Part shown: one piece after another, positions 1 to 6,501 of the stretch
How the letters are laid out: the number at the start of each line of letters is the position of its first letter
How positions within the stretch are numbered: position 1 is the first letter of the stretch
DNA from: Prevotella sp.
GTDB lineage: Bacteria; Bacteroidota; Bacteroidia; Bacteroidales; Bacteroidaceae
DNA: 8,220 nt
NCBI GenBank assembly: GCA_003483565.1
Contig: DMYZ01000150.1
Span: 1 to 8,220 of the forward strand
Direction of reading: 5' to 3'
The notes under the pieces: generated by a model
The model's input: the letters and a program-made list of their open reading frames with translations, nothing else
Told to the model about the DNA's origin: nothing
Database searches by the model: none
Program-made: the position numbers and the translations under genes

Positions 1-2300
1 ATAAGAGCCTTCTCACCCTTCTTTCCTGCGCAGACATCAGCACAGTTACCACAACCAAGACAGTCGAGAACAGAAGTCTCAATACGGAACTTCATACCCT
101 TCAGAGCCTTAGGTGCCAATACATCAATGGCATTACCCTTGAAATCGGCTGCTTCTTTCTCATCCATTACAAATGGACGGATACATGCGTGAGGACAACT
201 ATATGCACACTTGTTACACTGGATACAATTGTCGGAATTCCAAACAGGAACAAAAGCTTCAACACCACGCTTGTCATAGGCAGCCGTACCTGTAGACCAT
301 GTACCGTCTACGGTATCATGTTTTACAAAGTCAGAAACCTTCAAGAGATCACCTGCCTGAGCATTCATCGGACGAACGATTTCTTTAATGAATGCAGGAG
401 CGTCATCTTCCTTTGCTGCGTTGTCTGCGAGCTTAGCCCATGCAGGATCAACAGTAAGTTGCTTGTATTCACCACCACGCTCAACGGCCTTGAAGTTCAG
501 GTCTACAACATCTTGACCCTTCTTGCTGTATGATTTGACGATGAAAGCTTTCATCTGTTCAACGGCAAGATCCAAAGGTATAACCTTGGTGATACGGAAG
601 AATGCTGACTGCAGGATTGTATTGGTACGGTTGCCCAGACCAATTTCCTGACCGATCTTAGTAGCGTTGATGTAGTAAACGGAAATGTTGTGCTGAGCAA
701 AATATCTCTTTACCTTGTTCGGAATGAAATTGATCAGTTCCTCACCGTCGAAGATTGTATTCAACAGGAATGTACCGTTGTCACGGAGACCACGGGTTAC
801 ATCATACATATTCATATATGCCTGAACATGACAAGCTACGAAATTAGGAGTATTTACCTGATAAGTAGAATGTATAGGTGAATCTCCGAAACGCAAATGA
901 GAGCAAGTGAAACCACCTGACTTCTTTGAGTCGTAGCTGAAGTATGCCTGACAATATTTGTTGGTGTTGTTACCGATAATCTGGACAGAGTTCTTGTTGG
1001 CACCTACAGTACCGTCAGATCCCAGACCATAGAATTTAGCCTCGAAGGTACCTTTGCCACCCATAGGAATTTCTGGAACCTCAGGAAGTGAAGTGAAAGT
1101 AACATCGTCAACTATACCTACAGTGAAGTGATCCTTTGGCATTGGCATCTCCAGATTGTTGAATACGGAGATGATCATGGCTGGAGTTGTATCTGAAGAT
1201 CCCAGACCATAACGACCGCCAACGATAAGAGGTTTGCGTGGATCGTCATAGAGTGCAGATTTAACATCAAGATACAAAGGTTCACCTTCTGCTCCTGGTT
1301 CCTTTGTACGGTCAAGAACAGCGATACGCTTTACGGTGTCAGGGATAGCTTCGCGAATAGCTTTAACAGAGAATGGGCGATACAAGTGAACGGCAACCAT
1401 ACCGATCTTCTTGCCTTTTGCATTCATATAGTCGATAGCTTCACGGGCTGCCTCTGTAGCAGAACCCATCAGAACGATGATATTTTCTGCGTCTTTGGCA
1501 CCATAGTAGTTGAAGAGGTGATACTCACGGCCGGTAATCTTATAGATCTCGCCTAGATAATGCTCTACAACTTCAGGAACTTTGTCATAGTATTCGTTAG
1601 AAGCTTCACGATGAGTGAAGAATGTTTCTGGATTCTCTGCGGTACCACGGGTTACTGGACGTTCCGGAGACATCGCACGGTCACGGAAGTTCTGGATGTC
1701 AGCAGGGTCAACGAGCTTGGCTACCTGATCCTGATCGATTTCCTCAATCTTATGATACTCATGAGAGGTACGGAATCCATCAAAGAAATTGATGAATGGT
1801 ACGTGAGTCTTTAGTGTTGCAAGATGAGGAACGGCTGTCAAGTCCATAACTTCCTGGACAGAACCGGAGCAGAACATAGCCATGCCGGTCTGGCGACAAG
1901 CCATGACATCCTGGTGATCACCGAAAATACTCAGAGCGTGGGATGCTAGTGTACGTGCTGCTACGTCGATAACGCAAGGAAGCAATTCACCGGCAATTTT
2001 ATACAGATTAGGGATCATTAGAAGAAGACCCTGGGATGCTGTAAATGTTGTTGTCAGGGCACCGGCCTGAAGAGATCCGTGTACTGCGCCTGCAGCACCG
2101 CCTTCAGATTCCATTTCCTGAACAGTAACGGTCTGGCCGAATAGGTTCTTGCGACCTTTGGCAGCCCATTCGTCTACATGCTCTGCCATTGGAGATGACG
2201 GAGTAATAGGATAAATGGCAGCTACTTCTGTAAACATATAGCTTACGTGGGCAGCGGCTGTGTTACCATCACATGTGATAAACTTTTTTTCTTTAGCCAT
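1..2300 (-). CDS. nifJ: Pyruvate:ferredoxin (flavodoxin) oxidoreductase, N-terminal 766 codons (partial at left edge)
   Basis: This enzyme oxidatively decarboxylates pyruvate to acetyl-CoA and CO2 in the cytoplasm and passes the electrons to ferredoxin or flavodoxin; it is the main pyruvate-oxidising enzyme of many anaerobes. Translating the minus strand from the ATG at 2298-2300 gives MAKEKKFITCDGNTAAAHVS, then YPITPSSPMAE, the pyrimidine-domain signature. T33, E66 and R116 line up, with a constant offset of two, with the pyruvate/TPP-contacting T31, E64 and R114 of the Desulfovibrio africanus enzyme. Two 4Fe-4S motifs follow: C692-C695-C698-C702 (CIQCNKCAYSC) and C747-C750-C753-C757 (CLGCGNCADVC). 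Family members are about 1,190 residues, so roughly the last 420, including most of the TPP diphosphate-binding domain, lie outside the window. Codons are strongly biased (Arg almost always CGT or CGC), as in highly expressed genes. No consensus promoter is visible in the 49-base AT-rich gap before it, so its promoter is unresolved. The frame is open and undamaged throughout. Confidence 0.97.
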   Translation of the reverse strand, partial: MAKEKKFITCDGNTAAAHVSYMFTEVAAIYPITPSSPMAEHVDEWAAKGRKNLFGQTVTVQEMESEGGAAGAVHGSLQAGALTTTFTASQGLLLMIPNLYKIAGELLPCVIDVAARTLASHALSIFGDHQDVMACRQTGMAMFCSGSVQEVMDLTAVPHLATLKTHVPFINFFDGFRTSHEYHKIEEIDQDQVAKLVDPADIQNFRDRAMSPERPVTRGTAENPETFFTHREASNEYYDKVPEVVEHYLGEIYKITGREYHLFNYYGAKDAENIIVLMGSATEAAREAIDYMNAKGKKIGMVAVHLYRPFSVKAIREAIPDTVKRIAVLDRTKEPGAEGEPLYLDVKSALYDDPRKPLIVGGRYGLGSSDTTPAMIISVFNNLEMPMPKDHFTVGIVDDVTFTSLPEVPEIPMGGKGTFEAKFYGLGSDGTVGANKNSVQIIGNNTNKYCQAYFSYDSKKSGGFTCSHLRFGDSPIHSTYQVNTPNFVACHVQAYMNMYDVTRGLRDNGTFLLNTIFDGEELINFIPNKVKRYFAQHNISVYYINATKIGQEIGLGNRTNTILQSAFFRITKVIPLDLAVEQMKAFIVKSYSKKGQDVVDLNFKAVERGGEYKQLTVDPAWAKLADNAAKEDDAPAFIKEIVRPMNAQAGDLLKVSDFVKHDTVDGTWSTGTAAYDKRGVEAFVPVWNSDNCIQCNKCAYSCPHACIRPFVMDEKEAADFKGNAIDVLAPKALKGMKFRIETSVLDCLGCGNCADVCAGKKGEKAL

Positions 2301-2349
2301 TTCTTGTTAATATAAAATGTTAATGTATATGTTTTAACTCTTGAAAAGT

Positions 2350-3537
2350 TCAATATAAAAAGCCCAGTAACCACAGCGGGATCTTGTTGTCTTGTCCCAC
2401 TTCTGTGTTGTATCGGGCATAGAAGGTATCATTATTGTACCTTATCTTATTTGGCATCTGTGAATCACAGATTCTGAATTTATATTTCTCGTCTACAATG
2501 TAGGTATGCTCTTTTGATCCAAGGTTGACTTTATGGTCTTTCCACAGTGCATTGGAGAAGAAAGTCTCCATCTGATCCTGTTTCACTACCTTGATAGGAT
2601 AGATAGCATACATTAAGTTCGTATTGTGGAGAATAATCTTTCCTGGTTTCTTCGGAAAATCCTCATGCAGCGGGTATACCATATTGATGAGTCTGGCGTC
2701 GGCAAGATATTTGATATAATTCATTACCGTGGCCCTGCTGGTTTCAATCTCATTGGACAATTTGCTGATATTAGGAGCTTTCAGTCCCTCCATTGCCAAC
2801 AGGTAGAATAGTTTTTTGATCTTGGCAAGATACTTCAATTCGATTTGCTTGATGAGGAGAATATCTACTTCAGCCATCATATTCATAGTCTTGAGCAAAT
2901 TTTCGGAAAAATTGCTGTTTTCCAGAAAGAAAGGATAGAAACCATGATGGATGTAATCGGAGAAATACTTTGCAGGACTGACTTTAGGTAATATTTCTTT
3001 GATGATATGTTCGTGATTAGCTAGGATATCTTCAAGGGAATAAGGGTGGAAATGATTGTCTGTTTCGAGATTGATGAATTCTCTGAATGAGAATCCGCGG
3101 AGATTATAGCTATGGATGATATCCTTAAGAATCGGGTTTTGTTTCAGCCTCATAACGCTAGACCCAGTGAAGACAATTTTTAAAGAAGGATTTTCTTCGT
3201 ATACCCTTCTGATCTGCCGGCTCCAGTCCGGTTCCTTGAAAATCTGGTCAATAAGCAATACCTTTCCGCCGTGGTCTACAAAATCCTTCGCAAATTCGGC
3301 AAAACCATGTCCTTGAAAATAAAAATTATTCATGTTAACATAAAGGCAAGAGCGGTTTTCCGGTGAAAAATTTTCCTTGGCGTACTGTAATAGGAATGTC
3401 GTCTTGCCGACACCTCTGGTACCTTTAATGCCTATCAGCCTGTCGTTCCAGTTGATCTGGTCCATCAGTATTCTCCTGACCGGTGCATTGGTATGTTCCA
3501 GTAGATAAGCGTGTGTACGAAAGAAAGCCTCTTCCAT
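2350..3537 (-). CDS. P-loop ATPase, AAA_14/DUF4143-like, with altered Walker B
   Basis: The product is 395 residues, a usual length for the Bacteroidota proteins annotated as ATP-binding protein or DUF4143 protein, whose cellular role is not established. Visible parts: Walker A GTRGVGKTT at 39-47; a Walker B strand KVLLIDQ at 92-98; a sensor-1-like strand FTGSS at 123-127; a winged-helix-like segment at about 254-290 (KLSNEIETSRATVMNYIKYL); and a C-terminal tail ending KIPLWLLGFLY, which I recognise as typical of this group. The residue after the Walker B aspartate (D97) is Gln98 (codon CAG), where the family normally has Glu. The tail segment T345-YIVDEKYKFR-I356 occupies the place of the PD-(D/E)xK-like motif but lacks some of the expected acidic residues. 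I chose the ATG at 3537 because the longer frame begins with a TTG at 3603 that lies inside the -33 promoter box, and a good -7 box lies between the two. No Shine-Dalgarno sequence is seen. The gene is monocistronic or reads through into nifJ, 49 bases downstream. Confidence 0.85.
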   Translation of the reverse strand: MEEAFFRTHAYLLEHTNAPVRRILMDQINWNDRLIGIKGTRGVGKTTFLLQYAKENFSPENRSCLYVNMNNFYFQGHGFAEFAKDFVDHGGKVLLIDQIFKEPDWSRQIRRVYEENPSLKIVFTGSSVMRLKQNPILKDIIHSYNLRGFSFREFINLETDNHFHPYSLEDILANHEHIIKEILPKVSPAKYFSDYIHHGFYPFFLENSNFSENLLKTMNMMAEVDILLIKQIELKYLAKIKKLFYLLAMEGLKAPNISKLSNEIETSRATVMNYIKYLADARLINMVYPLHEDFPKKPGKIILHNTNLMYAIYPIKVVKQDQMETFFSNALWKDHKVNLGSKEHTYIVDEKYKFRICDSQMPNKIRYNNDTFYARYNTEVGQDNKIPLWLLGFLY

Positions 3538-3573
3538 TTTGTTTGTTTGGATAATTTTTATTTGTTCGTCATG

Positions 3574-3604
3574 CAAAGTTACTATTAATTTTGTAATTTG
3601 CAAA
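3574..3604 (-). promoter_or_regulatory. Bacteroidetes-type promoter of the ATPase gene
   Basis: Read on the minus strand there is TTTG (3604-3601), 19 bases, then TAACTTTG (3581-3574), which matches the Bacteroidetes primary-sigma consensus TTTG/TAnnTTTG at the standard spacing. The expected transcript start is around 3567, giving a leader of about 30 bases before the ATG at 3537. Its position fixes the ATPase start: the upstream TTG frame would begin inside the -33 element and could not be translated from this transcript. Confidence 0.8.
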
Positions 3605-3618
3605 CTCTAGGTTGCAAA
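3598..3618. repeat. TTGCAAA direct repeat, 14-base period, at the ATPase -33 box
   Basis: TTGCAAA occurs at 3598-3604 and again at 3612-3618. The first copy forms part of the 8-base palindrome TTTGCAAA (3597-3604), and its right half is the ATPase -33 element. Two half-sites just over one helical turn apart, overlapping a promoter box, could be an operator, but such short AT-rich words also arise by chance. No regulator is encoded nearby. Confidence 0.3.
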
Positions 3619-3683
3619 AACTTTTGTTTTTAGTTTTTTTTAGATTTCAAATAAATAACGATGGTGATGAAGGATTAATTTGT

Positions 3684-3691
3684 TATCTTTG
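3684..3691 (+). promoter_or_regulatory. -7 promoter element upstream of the ATP-grasp gene
   Basis: TATCTTTG matches TAnnTTTG and ends 22 bases before the ATG at 3714, which would give a leader of about 15 bases. No TTTG or TTG lies 19-21 bases upstream (the sequence there reads ATGG), so the -33 element is poor. The stretch from 3605 to this element is T-rich and holds no gene. The 11 bases TATCTTTGCAA (3684-3694) recur exactly at the truA promoter (7975-7985). Confidence 0.65.
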
Positions 3692-3713
3692 CAATCAAAT
3701 TAATTAGATATAC

Positions 3714-4787
3714 ATGCTATTACATATATTCAATCCTGAGCATGATCTGGCACTGGCTGCTGATTCCAAGAGCTTTACGGCACCTCATGCAGGTCGGGAA
3801 CTAAGAGCTGACTTTTCGTTTATTCCTGCCTTTTGGGCGGAACAAGGTGATCTTGTTCTTGTTGACGATATTGATCTGGCAAAACAAAGGCTTTTACGGA
3901 CGGGAGGTCATATTCCTCCGGTTGAATTTATTACTATTGATCAACTTTCTGCGTCTGTTGATTCCTTGATAAGCAATAGTCATTTTGGAATTAGTCCATG
4001 GGGATGGGACAAATCATTGAAATACGAGCTTTTATCTAAATGCGATGCTCTTTTGCCTTATCTTCCTGATGATGATAGGTTGGAAGCTGTCAGGCAGTTG
4101 AGCTCCCGGCAATGGACTGCTGCACATTTGCAGAAGAATGTACTTTATTGCAAATCTATTGAAGAGGCGGAGGATCGTCTTAAAACCAGACAGGAAGCTG
4201 TACTAAAGGCTCCTTGGAGTTCGAGTGGACGTGGTATCCGCTTTTATCAACCGGGTAATAAGCAACAGATGCAATGGGTAGCCCATATCATCAGGTGTCA
4301 AGGAGGAATCATTATAGAACCGAGATATAAGCGTGTGAAAGACTTTGGAATGGAATTTGAAGCGATGGATGATGGTTCTATATCTTATTGCGGACTTTCA
4401 CTCTTTGATACAGTTAATGGTAACTATACGGGAAATATCCTTTCAACGGAAGAACAGAAAGTGAAAATGATGGAGCAATACATTAGCGGAGATCAACTGG
4501 AAGCTATTAGAAAGCGACTTGTCCAGAGACTTCAAAAGGCTGTAAAAGGGGTTTATGCTGGACCTTTTGGTGTTGATATGATGGTTTATGCCAAGGATAA
4601 GGTCAGCCTTGTTCATCCAGAGTATGGAATCAATGATTGTGTTGAAATTAATTGGCGACGTACAATGGGACATGTAGCCTTATCCTTAAGTCCTGTAGAG
4701 CAGGTGCTCCCGCGTATTATGAATATTAATTTTGATGGCAGTCATTATCATCTGTCAGTTTGTGCTGTAGAAAAGGGAACTTTCTGA
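3714..4787 (+). CDS. Uncharacterised ATP-grasp superfamily protein
   Basis: This is a 357-residue cytoplasmic protein with no signal peptide or membrane segment. The N-terminus, HIFNPEHDLALA followed by FTAPHAGRELRADFSFIPAFWA, is a pattern I recognise from conserved hypothetical proteins of Bacteroidota. The rest reads as an ATP-grasp fold: K165-APWSSSGRG-174 is the Lys plus flexible Ser/Gly loop that covers ATP, a hydrophobic strand with an acidic residue follows (GGIIIEPRY), D288 sits in GPFGVDMMVY, and E311-I-N313-W-R-R316 is the metal- and phosphate-binding E-x-N-x-R of the superfamily. ATP-grasp enzymes usually join a carboxylate to an amine or thiol through an acyl-phosphate; the substrate here cannot be told from sequence. 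The start is the first ATG after a -7 element 22 bases upstream. The GH43 gene follows after 71 bases, in which I see neither a convincing terminator nor a consensus promoter, so co-transcription is possible. The fold is well supported; the function is unknown. Confidence 0.8.
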   Translation: MLLHIFNPEHDLALAADSKSFTAPHAGRELRADFSFIPAFWAEQGDLVLVDDIDLAKQRLLRTGGHIPPVEFITIDQLSASVDSLISNSHFGISPWGWDKSLKYELLSKCDALLPYLPDDDRLEAVRQLSSRQWTAAHLQKNVLYCKSIEEAEDRLKTRQEAVLKAPWSSSGRGIRFYQPGNKQQMQWVAHIIRCQGGIIIEPRYKRVKDFGMEFEAMDDGSISYCGLSLFDTVNGNYTGNILSTEEQKVKMMEQYISGDQLEAIRKRLVQRLQKAVKGVYAGPFGVDMMVYAKDKVSLVHPEYGINDCVEINWRRTMGHVALSLSPVEQVLPRIMNINFDGSHYHLSVCAVEKGTF

Positions 4788-4858
4788 ATAAAAATCCTTG
4801 TTGTTCAATACTTTCTTTAAGAAACAAACGAATAATAAAAATAAATCTAAGAAGAAAC

Positions 4859-6499
4859 ATGAAAAAACTATTTTGTACAGCTCTTGTCGTACTGTCTTGT
4901 CTTTCGGTCAATGCGCAGCAGTATCATAGTCAGGTGTGGAATCCGGATAAAGGGGATGGTACTTATGTTAATCCTGTGATTAATGCAGACTACAGTGATC
5001 CTGATGTTATCGCTGTCGGAGATGATTATTATCTTACGGCCAGTTCTTTTAACTGTGTCCCCGGGCTTCCAATTCTTCATTCCAAGGATTTAGTCAACTG
5101 GGAAATAATAGGGCATGCGCTGGATCACTTAAAACCAGATTCCGTTTTCGATCATTCTGCTCATGGTATGGGGGTGTGGGCTCCTAGTATCCGTTATCAT
5201 AATGGGGAATTTTACATCTACTGGGGCGACCCGGACAGAGGTGTCTTTATGGTAAAGACAAAGGATCCTGCCGGAAAGTGGGAAGATCCTGTATGTGTCA
5301 TTGCCGGTAAAGGTATGGAGGATACTACTCCTTTATGGGATGATAACGGACGTTGCTATTTGGTAAGTGGCTGGGTAAACAGCCGTACTCATTTTGCTTC
5401 TGTCATCACTGTATGGGAGTTGAATGCCGAGGGAACAAAGGCTGTTAGTGCTCCGGTTATTGTCTTTGACGGAAATGGAAATGAAAATCACACATGTGAA
5501 GGCCCTAAATTTTATAAGCGTAACGGTTGGTATTGGATTATGTGTCCTGCTGGTGGGGTTGAACAGGGTTTTGAACTTGCCATGCGAAGCAAATCTCCTT
5601 TTGGACCTTATGAGTGCAAGAAGGTTCTTGCACAAGGCAACAGTGATATCAACGGCCCTCATCAGGGTGGCTGGGTTCATTCCTCTGCAGGTGAAGATTG
5701 GTTTATGCATTTTCAGGACAAGGGCCCGTATGGAAGGGTCGTATGTCTGGAACCTGTAACATGGAAGGATAACTGGCCTGTTATGGGCAGAGTTCCGGCC
5801 AAAGGATATTGTGGAACACCTTATCGTACTTATCATATGCCAAAGGTGGTCGGTACTTCTTTGAAATGTAATCCTCAGGAAAGTGATGAATTTGACTGCC
5901 CGAGACTTGGACTGCAGTGGCAATGGCACGGTAATTATTATCCTTACTTTGGCATGGCTACGTCTTTAGGTTTCTTCCGCCTCTATACCTATAAAACAAA
6001 TGAGCGTATTTGGGATACTCCTAGTTTACTTCTTCAGAAAACTCCTGCCGATAATTTTACGGTTACAACTAAGTTGAAAATGGTAAGTAAAGACCAGAAC
6101 CAGTATGGTGGAATCATTATGATGGGAATGGACTATTCTGCATTAGTCGTAAAAAGGGTAGGTGATAAATTTCAATTGGAGCAAATAACTTGCCATCATG
6201 CGGATAAAAATGGAAAGGAAGAAAGCAAGGTTCTGGCAATATTGAATAAGACTGGTGAAGATGAAGATCATTATCAGTTTGCTATCTATGAGCAGATTTA
6301 TTTGCAGATGTATGTCAAAGATGGCAATCTGGCTTTTGCCTACAGCATGGATGGAAAGAAATTTAAAAGAGTGGGAGACGAGTTTATGATGCATGAAGGC
6401 AAGTGGATTGGTGCCAAGATTGGTCTGGTTGCCAAGGAACCTGCAGGAAAAACAAATTGTGGATGGATTGATGTAGACTGGTTCAGAGTGACTAAATAG
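4859..6499 (+). CDS. Secreted GH43 glycosidase (beta-xylosidase / alpha-L-arabinofuranosidase type)
   Basis: The product is 546 residues. It starts with an Sec signal peptide (MKKLFCTALVVLSCLSVNAQ) likely cleaved after A19, so it acts in the periplasm or at the cell surface. Cys14 lies in VLSC, but leucine at -2 makes a lipobox weak. The GH43 five-bladed propeller spans about 35-335: base D47 in NADYSDPDV, WAPSIRYHNGEFYIYWGDPD as the blade signature, likely pKa-modulating D155 in EDTTPLWDDNG, and acid E214 in HTCEGPKF. All three catalytic acids are present. A C-terminal beta-sandwich begins near residue 342 (DEFDCPRLGLQWQW), as in GH43 enzymes with a GH43_C2 domain. Family knowledge points to release of xylose or arabinose from xylan-derived oligosaccharides; exact specificity cannot be read. 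The ATG at 4859 is chosen over an in-frame ATG at 4760 because the earlier one overlaps the preceding gene and would bury the signal peptide; a purine-rich AGAAG lies just upstream. No SusC/SusD pair or other carbohydrate gene is in the window. Confidence 0.93.
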   Translation: MKKLFCTALVVLSCLSVNAQQYHSQVWNPDKGDGTYVNPVINADYSDPDVIAVGDDYYLTASSFNCVPGLPILHSKDLVNWEIIGHALDHLKPDSVFDHSAHGMGVWAPSIRYHNGEFYIYWGDPDRGVFMVKTKDPAGKWEDPVCVIAGKGMEDTTPLWDDNGRCYLVSGWVNSRTHFASVITVWELNAEGTKAVSAPVIVFDGNGNENHTCEGPKFYKRNGWYWIMCPAGGVEQGFELAMRSKSPFGPYECKKVLAQGNSDINGPHQGGWVHSSAGEDWFMHFQDKGPYGRVVCLEPVTWKDNWPVMGRVPAKGYCGTPYRTYHMPKVVGTSLKCNPQESDEFDCPRLGLQWQWHGNYYPYFGMATSLGFFRLYTYKTNERIWDTPSLLLQKTPADNFTVTTKLKMVSKDQNQYGGIIMMGMDYSALVVKRVGDKFQLEQITCHHADKNGKEESKVLAILNKTGEDEDHYQFAIYEQIYLQMYVKDGNLAFAYSMDGKKFKRVGDEFMMHEGKWIGAKIGLVAKEPAGKTNCGWIDVDWFRVTK

Positions 6500-6501
6500 A
6501 A

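Noticed and set aside
189..533. 114-codon plus-strand open frame at the left end
   Set aside because: It is antisense to the ferredoxin-domain part of nifJ, whose motifs confirm the minus-strand reading.
2350..3603. ATPase gene as part of a defence or toxin-antitoxin system
   Set aside because: No partner gene, nuclease, toxin or mobile-element signature is found beside it; its neighbours are housekeeping genes.
4727..4734. TAATTTTG as a -7 element for the GH43 gene
   Set aside because: It fits TAnnTTTG but has no -33 box at the right spacing, lies within the ATP-grasp coding region, and is over 120 bases from the GH43 start; likely chance.
4800..4840. Possible terminator hairpin between the ATP-grasp and GH43 genes (TTTCT TTA AGAAA)
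   Set aside because: The stem is only five AT-rich pairs with no GC content or following T-run, so it should not terminate transcription.
4898..4903. Lipoprotein signal at Cys14 of the GH43 protein
   Set aside because: Leucine at -2 does not fit the lipobox well, and a standard cleavage site (VNA/QQ) lies just after.
5333..5929. 198-codon open frame on the minus strand inside the GH43 gene
   Set aside because: It lies opposite a strongly supported GH43 coding region, has no recognisable domain, and its composition is that of an antisense shadow.
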